From: Clitopilus passeckerianus
Taxonomy: Eukaryota > Basidiomycota > Agaricomycetes > Agaricales > Entolomataceae
NCBI GenBank assembly: GCA_944990035.1
Contig: CALYLX010000155.1
Span: 434,001-498,000 of the forward strand
DNA length: 64,000 bases
Reading direction: 5' to 3'
The first letter of the stretch is position 1; every line of letters starts with the position of its first letter. The notes below the pieces were generated by a model. It did no database searches, was not told where the DNA came from, and saw nothing but the letters and a program-made list of their open reading frames with translations. Positions 56,637 through 64,000 of the stretch are shown in pieces. The position numbers and the translations under genes were made by a program.

Positions 56637-58829
56637 TCAAGCCATCTCCAGCTCCTCCTTGGACGTCTTCTCGGTAGACTCGGAAGAGTCGCCTTCTGGA
56701 ACATACTGCTCGATCGGCTTGATCGTCAGAATGGTAGGAATGGCGAAGAGAAGGGCTGCGCCGAGGAGACCCCAGTTGATGGCGAGTTGAGTAAGCGCAG
56801 GATCTACGCGGGTACTGTGAGCATTATGTAGAGGAAACGGACAGGGGAAAGTATTCACATTTGAGGGCGTTAATTCGCCAGGCGACTGCACCACCTGAGG
56901 CTTGGAAGGTCTTGTACACTGTCGAGGTAAGGATTCAGAATTCGAGTAGTGAGCGGAAGTATGAAGCCACGTACATCCAACGTATTTGGCAGCTTCTCCC
57001 GGGGTTTGAGCGATGGCAGCCATCAGCCAGTAGCAGTACGACTGGGCGCAAGGTCAGAAAAAGGAGTATTCAAAGGCTAACGACACCTACCTGCCAGAAG
57101 GCATCAAAGGCACCATAGAAAAAGTATCTACGATGGTGAATATCAGGGCTAGGAACCAAAAGCGGAAATGGATGAGGCGTACAGCCAGAAAGGACCAATG
57201 AAAGTTTTGGAATCCGAGAAGTCGAGCCACTGCTTCTTTCCTTGAGCGTTAGCCCATTTTTGGAAGGCGAGACCACCTCCCCAGATGGCAAAGCCGGTAA
57301 CGAATATGAAGACGTAGCCGAGGAGCGCACGTTGAGGGCGGGTGAGATACTTGAGATCGAGGAGGAGACCGATGGCGAGACCGCCGACCTGATAGGAGGG
57401 GGCGGAGTCAGTTCGCAGCCTATGGCACGAAGAAGAGCGATGGGACGAAACTCACCATCTGCGCGATCCAATAAGTTGCACCATTGAGGGACCTGGTGCG
57501 GAGAGTGAATGTGTTGCCTGTGAAGGTCTCAGGTGAATGACGAGGGAAGATCGGGTAAAGCAAGGGACGCACCATTTACAGTATTTTGCTGGTATGAGTA
57601 GAAGAAGTTGGCGCAGAAGAAGGCAGGAATGAGGAGCCAAATCTCCCACTTGGTCAACGCAAGCTTGAAGTTGGCCGCCTCTCGCTTGAGTGACAAAGAG
57701 AAGGTGCCACGTTTGAACCCGAGGGGAGGTGGGCCAGCGATAGAGCCGTCAGAACGGATGACTTTGTGAGGCGGGGCGATGAAGACCGACAGGAGCCATC
57801 CAACCACTGTACGGAAAGGAGAAACACGATGTCAGATTTCCCCGTGATAGGAGAAAGCTTGAGGGGTAACTCACGCATAATAGCCATGAATGCACCATCT
57901 AAAATCCCAGGTAGAAAATAATCAGTACAACGTTATCGAGGCAACAGGGCACAGCCAGGAGAAAGTAAGGCACACGCACATGTTCCATCGGAGACGGTCC
58001 CGCCCTTGGAGTTATAGTTCAAGCCGAAGGATATGAAAGAGCCTATTCCCCCTCCTAAGTTAAAAATAACCTGCCCTCATCGGTTAATATATTTGATCCG
58101 GAGGGGAAGGGGATGGGGATATGTGGAGACGCACCCAGAACGTTGCTATAGCTCGTCCTTTCCATTCAGCCGTCGTGTAAGAGACCATGATCTGTGGGCG
58201 GATAGCGATGGTTCAGGAGGGACTCAGAAATATGAAAATATGATAGACTTACGGCTCCTTGAGCGACCCAAAGGAAAGAGGCGCCGATACCCAGAATAGC
58301 ACCGCTCGCGATAACGAAAGCTGAGTTCTGAGTGTGGTTGTAGCACAGAAGCGCGCCGGAGTACAGGGCGTAAGTCCAACCACCTGTGAACAGCGGTTAG
58401 CTAAGATCCGTAAAAAACGATTCAATACTTACCGATGAGCAAGCAAGCACGAGGCCCAAACATCTGTGAGAGTGGGTAAGATTCTTATCACCTGTCATGC
58501 TGTAAAGGAAGGCTCACGTCGAAAATGGGTGGCACAAGAGTGATAGCAGAGGCCGCGGTGGCAGCCAGAAGCGCAACCGTAGCGTTAGCGGCAACGGTGC
58601 TGTCGAGCTGACCGGAACCTCCAAGACCGGAAATGGCGTTATACATTCCTACAGGATTGCGGGACGATCAGCTCTTCGCAGTGCAACTCGGTAGAACTGG
58701 AGACACACCTGGGCAGCAGAAACATATGAGCGAAATCAGGATGATCTGAGTATAAGGCCTCGTCCATAGTTGCCTCAGATAGCTCTGAGAGTTGCTCGAG
58801 ACAGCAGGCATTTCTGTGCTTGCAGCCAT
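56637..58829 (-). CDS. UNC93-like MFS membrane protein
   Basis: This is a major-facilitator-related, multi-pass membrane protein of the fungal UNC93-like (DUF895) group. The ATG at 58829 gives MAASTEMPAVSSNSQ, followed by QIILISLICFCCPGMYNAIS and GLGGSG, the family's first membrane segment. Later exons read LLAATAASAITLVPPIFDMF, GPRACLLIGGWTYALYSGAL, SGAILGIGASFLWVAQGAIM and VSYTTAEWKGRAIA. Further on are VVGWLLSVFIAPPHKVIRSD, KWEIWLLIPAFFCANFFYSY, GLAIGLLLDLKYLTRPQRAL and LGYVFIFVTGFAIWGGGLAF. The C-terminus is a cytosolic tail ending SKEELEMA at 56637. About ten short exons are present. Fungal members are mostly uncharacterised transporters, so the substrate is unknown. It is divergently arranged with the gene at 59156. 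Confidence 0.88.
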
Positions 58830-59155
58830 TCCGGATCCTGATGCTTCGGCGAAGAGCAGAGATGGCTAACAGCTCATACCAACTTTATATACCTCATCGA
58901 AGGGCTGAAAATAGACCACATGGTCGATACATATCCATTGACACGGCTATGCTCTTCCACAGGACTCACATGGATTGAGCTGATGGCCGTCGGTTCCTGC
59001 CAACATTCTGTGGAGAATCGTTCTGGCACAAATGTCGACGAAAGGGGTTCGGCCCGGTTATCAGGCCTACGTGACCGAAGATAATTAGTCACATTCCATG
59101 ACGTCTCGCCAAAGCCACAAGATGTGGTCTCAGCTCTCAGAATCTCCCCAACACC

Positions 59156-59925
59156 ATGGCTCCCAATGTCAAACAAGAGACAGACTTGAAACAAGTGTCA
59201 GAGCTATTCAATAACTGCATTGCAGCGGTTAGAAGCCGAAGTGCTGGTAATCTCGATGCTAAAGCGGCAGAATGGCTGAATTCAACCCGCGTCAAATTAA
59301 TGAAAGACATTGAAGCCAGGCGAGTGCCTTCGCCACAACTTTGCACACAAAGTTCTTTCTAACAGCTCTGTTTAGATTTTATGAACTTGCACAGAAAGTA
59401 GATCTCAAGGATCCTTTACAGTTGCCTGGCTGGGTGCTCGACCCGACGATTCCTCTTGTAATCTTCACCAACTCTTGGCCTCCGGTGTTGGCTCCATACA
59501 AGGAACAATTTACGGAGAATATCAGTGCATTAGTAACAGCCTGTGGATTCGATGCCACCGTTCGCCCGGACGGTTTATTTCACAGTCTATACGTCGGGAT
59601 CAAATTTCCTCAAGAGATCTCGAACAGAACCGTGAAAACGGAAGGAGGCGTAATCAAACCTGAAGTTATCAAGTCCTTCTCGGCCAGCGTCCTACGAATA
59701 ACACAAAATTCACACACCCCGAATGCAAACGCCTCGACTTCTAGACGTCGAAAACGGAATTCGGAGGACGACGAAGACGCCAAACCGGACGTGAAGAAGC
59801 TCGATGACCCCGACAACGGCCCTACGGTAGCCAAAAGAACCCGACTATCTACTGCTCGGGCAGCGTCTGCTTCGAATACAACTGAGCCCGTCGCTTCATC
59901 GAGCCGGAGAGGGAGGAGGAAATAG
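59156..59925 (+). CDS. Unknown protein with basic nuclear-type tail; GC-AG intron
   Basis: Not recognised. Two exons, 59156-59319 and 59376-59925, join in phase to encode 237 residues: MAPNVKQETDLKQVSELFNN, DAKAAEWLNSTRVKLMKDIE and AR-FYELAQKVDLKDPLQLP, then WVLDPTIPLVIFTNSWPP and ISALVTACGFDATVRPDGLF. A tail follows with STSRRRKRNSEDDEDAKPDV and SSSRRGRRK, which look like nuclear localisation signals. The intron (59320-59375, 56 nt) starts GCGAGT after GAAGCCAG and ends TTTAG, so it is a GC-AG intron. No GT donor near this point preserves the frame. A second, decayed copy of the same gene type follows at 60258. Conserved hydrophobic spacing suggests a helical N-terminal domain. Confidence 0.65.
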
Positions 59926-60257
59926 GCTGCTCACTGTCGGCACCCCACACGACGAAAAGGTTCCCTTGCCGGCCTACATCGACATGGGGGGATCGTAATT
60001 TATCCGCAATATAATGCATTTAAAGCAATGATTATTTTTATTCTAAACAGGACACCTTGGTCTCACTGGATTTGAGCTGCGACGAAATGCTATGGTCAAA
60101 GGACGCTGGTGCCTATATTATTATTCTACAGCTATCAACTCACAAGTTTGATATTCAGAAGCAGTCGCCTACCCTTGGATGACGCGGTCGCCGAGCGAAT
60201 AATCCACTCGCCCGCTATGGTTAGATAGCAGATGCCGATAGCGGTCGTCATTTAAAC
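59926..60257. other. Spacer between the tandem unknown genes
   Basis: Short AT-rich spacer. No gene is supported. Confidence 0.45.
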
Positions 60258-60910
60258 ATGGTCGAATCATTTATAAATATAAACAACATTCTCATCAAAC
60301 ACAGCTTATTCGTGGCCAACGGTACTGAGCAACGTGCTACTCTTGCCCAAGTATCTACCATCTTTAAGGCTTCCATTAACGCAGCTCGGAGCAGTTACGA
60401 CGTGAAATTAACCAAGAAGGCTGAAGAATGGTTGAAGGCTGCCTGTTGGGCCCTCATGAAAAGAATCGAACTTGAGTAAGTGAATGAATGAATTATTGGA
60501 TACACAGCCGACAGTCCGTAGCTAACATTACTTCGTTGGGCCTATGACCTTATTGAAAGCGTTTCACGCGGGAATTCACTCAAAACTACCTGACTACGCG
60601 GTGGATCCCTCCTTTGCTCTCAAGGTCGAAAGGAACTTGAAGGGTACAATCCTTCCGGGATTATTGAAGATGATAGAAGACGTTTGAGGTGTCTCGGAAT
60701 CCCCAGATACGAGCGAGGAGTTTTTGGATTCGGATACGGCAAGGAAGAATGGTCGGAAGGGAAATAGAAAGCATTTCGCCTCTGAGTGTAGTGAAGGCAA
60801 AGCAGGACCCCCTGCTTCCAAGAAGGCTGGAAGCGGTCCCAAGGGATACGAGACAACGAAATATGGATCGGACAGCCATAGAATTCAGGTTAGGACTGTT
60901 GCGAAAGTGA
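60258..60910 (+). pseudogene. Decayed tandem paralogue of the 59156 gene
   Basis: The first exon reads ATLAQVSTIFKASINAARSS, YDVKLTKKAEEWLKAACWAL and MKRIELE. It aligns column by column with the N-terminus of the gene at 59156 (LKQVSELFNNCIAAVRSRSA and AKAAEWLNSTRVKLMKDIE). It ends at a canonical donor, GTAAGT (60477), at the same place as the GC donor of the upstream copy. After the intron, YDLIESVSRGN matches FYELAQKVDLKD, but the frame must change to reach KLPDYAVDPSFALK (compare QLPGWVLDPTIPLV), and TGA follows at about 60686. A Lys/Ser-rich tail lies in further frames. The copy is therefore probably a pseudogene. Confidence 0.6.
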
Positions 60911-62751
60911 ACATACATATTCACCATCATTACAACTGAAATGCTAGCGCGGTTTGAATATGCATCGAATTTGTTCAGGCATAAATCTTTGGTTTTGGTT
61001 AAACACGTCACCTGACCGCTGATACAGATCGATCGGCTGGGTCTAGCTGGCGCACCCACTCCTTTGTCAATGATAACCAATAAATCGATAATCACCAGGA
61101 CATTGGCCGCACGAAATGCCGGACTACTCTCAAAAATTACTGGTCTGAATAGAAGGCATTCATTCTGACATGTTAATTAATGTGGCCGCCCAATCACTCT
61201 CCATCGCCCCAACTATCCTCTGAGAGTTTTAGGCACTTTCCAGGGCTGAGGTCATTTTGTCCTGGCACTTGACGGGTTCGATTCAGTAAGCCGGAGAAAT
61301 CCGAAGGCAGCGTCACTATTCATTTCTGTAGATCATCGCTCCGGATGACATTTGTGTCGAAACCCTGCGCCAGCCATGCACCTGCAATTAATTATGTAGC
61401 AGCAAATGAAAATCCCCTCAGATTCCCGGCATTAGAGCTCTTCAGAAACGCCGTCAGAACGAATTTGACTGACGAAAATCCTTCCGGATCTGATGAGGTG
61501 GGGCGTCCTTTGGGCACATATTTTTGGCTATCCTTGGGTTTTTCGCTGGGAGAGGCGTCATTTCGACGTTGTACCGACACGGTTTCACCGCCCAATGGCT
61601 GGCTAACATGTTTCAAGGCCTTAATGTCATGATGAGGCTTGAGTAGAGACCGAATCCTGCAACGGTTGGCCGCACCACTGTACTCCACCTTGTGGCTCGT
61701 CAAATTAAATTATGACTGATCAAATGGCCCGTCAGTGGTTTCCGAAGAGCTTTATTGACGAAAAGTACAAGTTCGAAAGACTATTCGACTATCTCACGGC
61801 TTCGTCCTTCCAGGCACATCGACTTATCTTGCTTTACATTCAATTGCGGCTCCGGGCGGCAATGATGGCGAATCTCTAGACATGTGGACATAGACGACAC
61901 TTACGACATTCTTTGGAACACACAACCGTGGACGGATGTCATATTAGCTACTGCTCCAGTCCGCAACGCGGTAGTTAATGAGGTTATCAAATGCGGTGAT
62001 TGGAGATCGAAAATCCGCCTCCGCACTGTCACTTCTCCAGCAACCTTGTATTCACCTTCCTTGTGATCATACAAATCTGGAATCCTAGAGGCATGTGTTT
62101 CGGCGCCTTTCTGCTCTCTATTGTATGTGTGCAAATTTGACATCTATGCACCCCCCTGCCAGTGTTCTGTCTCCGGCTGCTTATCTGGCTTGGTGTTCTT
62201 GCATAGCTTCGTGCGGTAGAACCAACCTGAAGGCTGAGCGAAAAGGAAGCGTAACCCTGTCTTTCAAAGCTGGAGTATTACTTTTTCAACGAGTAAATTG
62301 TTTTCGATGCGGGATGATATGATGTGCACCTGATAACCTTTGCGCGAAACCGTCCCTGCCCTCCTGCACAAAACTGAACTGAGGGAGCTCCTTCATATCA
62401 CAGGCAACGTTCGGCTCTCGTCAGGATCGACCATGCCGTTGGTTTCTCTATCACAGCCCACATTTCTTTCATATCACAGACAATCCTCCTTCGCACTGCC
62501 TCCGTATACTTCATTCCCAGTGTGGGGCCTCCGAAAGCTACAGAACTGGTCTACCTCGCTTCGCTTGGACGATATATGTCTTAAAATCTGTACCGGCCAT
62601 GTCTAAACTGAGCAATCTGATTAATCTAGGCGTCTTCATCGGACCATTTGCTGAAAATTTAATCCTCTCATAAATGTCTTCTGGGACGTATTTAAGGAGG
62701 CAGAATACATGACCCTCCGTCAAAGGTCACACTGCACCAGAGAAAACACCC
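60911..62751. other. Intergenic, no supported gene
   Basis: Open frames at 61345-61632 (plus) and 61703-61392 (minus) overlap on opposite strands and neither has a recognisable domain. A plus frame at 61884-62066 reads DIDDTYDILWNTQPWTDVIL and VRNAVVNEVIKCGDWRSKI but lacks an ATG and neighbours. The 3' end probably contains the promoter of the BTB gene. Confidence 0.45.
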
Positions 62752-63927
62752 ATGAGCAGCAGCATCCGTTCGCAGACTCCCACGACCACGGAGGTAAGTT
62801 AGGCCTTCCCCAACCTTATACCCTCGTCTTATCAGGGCTTTTCCTCCAAGCCAACTATCTCTCAAAAGTTTTCGCCGGACGCACATGATTTGGAGCACGA
62901 TCTGGTTTTCCTCACGGCGGACGGCGTTCTTTTCTACCTGCATAGCACTGTCTTGCGTCGTGTTTCGGAGAACGCGTTTCAATCGGTCATTGCACAACCT
63001 GGCGTTTCCGTCGAAGGGCACCCGGAGATTGTCAGGCACATCCAAGAGACGTCGGATGTTCTCGAAGTCATTCTGCATGCGGTATATCGACTCGCTGATG
63101 ACAACCACCTCGACGAATTTCAAACGGTCACCGACGCCATTCACGTGATGCCCAAATACGAGATCGACCCTCTGCTTTACCTGACCCCTGACAACCCCTT
63201 CTACGACACCATTCTCAGTTTTGCGCCACTCGTCCCATACGAGGTTTATGCTCTCGCAGCCGAATTCAAGATTTATGATCTCGCAGCCGCCGCTTCCGCT
63301 TATCTTCTATCTCGACCCGTAACTGTCATCAGCGACGAAATGGCCGAGAGGATTGGCAGCGTTTATATGAAACGGTTGATAGGCCTTCATCGAGACCGGT
63401 TGGACGCACTTAAGGCGATCCTCTTGCAGCCACCGGCCCTTCACGAGCCAACGGAGGCTTGCAACCTGGATGGACAAAGGAAGCTCACAGATGAGTGGGC
63501 TATGGTTGCGAACAACCTCTCGTGGACGGCTAGGCCTGGTATGTCACTCCTCTCTCTATATCTTTGCGAATGGGTCTTCTGACGGCTAAGAATAGATTTG
63601 TCTACGGGGATAATTAACACCTCTTTCAGTCACCTCAAGGATACAATCGCCTGTCAGCTTTGTCAACAGGCTGTTGAGGATAGGGTGAAAGACGCTGTCG
63701 AGCGTTGGTCCAATGTAAAGGTGCGTTCCACCTCTGCACTTGTTCCATAGTTCTAAAGGGTTGACGGTTGCCGGTCACTCTAGAGCACTATCTAGTCTAC
63801 GTCTTGCGTCTACGATTCGGTCACTGCAAGGTGCAGGGGTGCATCAGCCTGAGAGTGACTTGCCAGTATTCCATGCTTTTCATTCTCTTCACAGCGTAGC
63901 ACGAAAAAATATGACGGTCAAATTTGA
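62752..63927 (+). CDS. BTB/POZ domain protein
   Basis: BTB domains mediate dimerisation and often recruit substrates to Cullin-3 ubiquitin ligases. The ATG at 62752 gives MSSSIRSQTPTTTE, an intron follows (GTAAGT...TATCAG), and exon 2 from 62836 reads GFSSKPTISQKFSPDAHDLE, then HDLVFLTADGVLFYLHSTVL and RRVSENAFQSV. This is the D-x-x-x-T-x-DG-x-x-F-x-x-H-x-x-x-L-x-x-x-S start of a BTB fold. It continues SDVLEVILHAVYRLADDNHL, FAPLVPYEVYALAAEFKIYD and LAAAASAYLLSRPVTVIS (BACK-like helices). Exon 3 (about 63596-63720) reads DLSTGIINTSFSHLKDTIAC and QLCQQAVEDRVKDAVERWSN. The 3' end is uncertain: an intron from 63721 to 63894 leads to RSTKKYDGQI with the stop at 63927, while reading on without it stops near 63750. 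Many such BTB proteins are lineage-specific in mushrooms. Confidence 0.78.
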
Positions 63928-64000
63928 GATTGCCTTCATCAGGAAACCTCAGTGGAGTTATCATATGTCTTGTTAGGTAGCAAATGTAATCCAAATTGAA

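Noticed and set aside
61345..61703. Two overlapping open frames on opposite strands
   Set aside because: No domain, no splice context, and equal openness on both strands suggests chance.

Overview
The window is nuclear DNA of a filamentous basidiomycete, most likely an Agaricomycete. Most genes are split by short GT-AG introns of about 50-65 nt. Intact housekeeping genes are typically fungal, and between them lie decayed members of families that are expanded in mushrooms: NACHT/STAND-ankyrin proteins, a fungal P-loop GTPase family, a wax-synthase-like MBOAT enzyme, RecQ-like helicases and F-box proteins. No species assignment is attempted.

Layout. 1-1296: 5' part of ALG12 (minus). 1.5-9.8 kb: gene-poor and decayed, with a NACHT-ankyrin pseudogene, a wax-synthase pseudogene with a nonsense codon, and a truncated STAND C-terminus. 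9.95-11.2 kb: cis-prenyltransferase. ALG12 and this enzyme both serve dolichol-linked N-glycan assembly. 13.8-22.7 kb: a small conserved-looking gene, an Aro8/AADAT-type aminotransferase, an intron-containing tRNA-Leu(CAA), ORC1 and a P-loop GTPase. 24-29.3 kb: a Tc1/mariner transposase remnant, then a second GTPase gene whose 3' part runs into a 2.6 kb array of 69-bp repeats.

The array is the most remarkable object here. On the minus strand each 69-bp unit is a complete 66-nt intron (GTGAGTGC donor, CTGAC branch-like site, CTGCAG acceptor) plus one 3-nt exon. The reading phase of the preceding GTPase exons enters the array exactly in phase 0. The sequence therefore predicts 39 consecutive one-codon exons, and most of the variation lies in that codon.

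30.2-31.4 kb holds helicase and DUF6589-like fragments. 31.57-37.50 kb is an inverted duplication with 2.15 kb arms and a 1.63 kb spacer. It carries two divergently transcribed copies of a secreted beta-lactamase-fold serine hydrolase, one intact and one broken by two single-base deletions. A tRNA-Thr(AGT) follows, then a DUF2415/WD40 protein (39.4-43.1 kb), a C2H2 zinc-finger protein, a gene-free stretch, TFIIF beta (48.8-50.1 kb), a MITE-like element, an F-box-like relic, mitochondrial Lon protease (52.5-56.25 kb), an UNC93-like transporter, a tandem pair of unknown nuclear-type genes (one decayed) and a BTB/POZ gene at the right edge.

There is no operon logic. Neighbours are mostly independent, with divergent pairs at the hydrolase duplication and at UNC93/59156.
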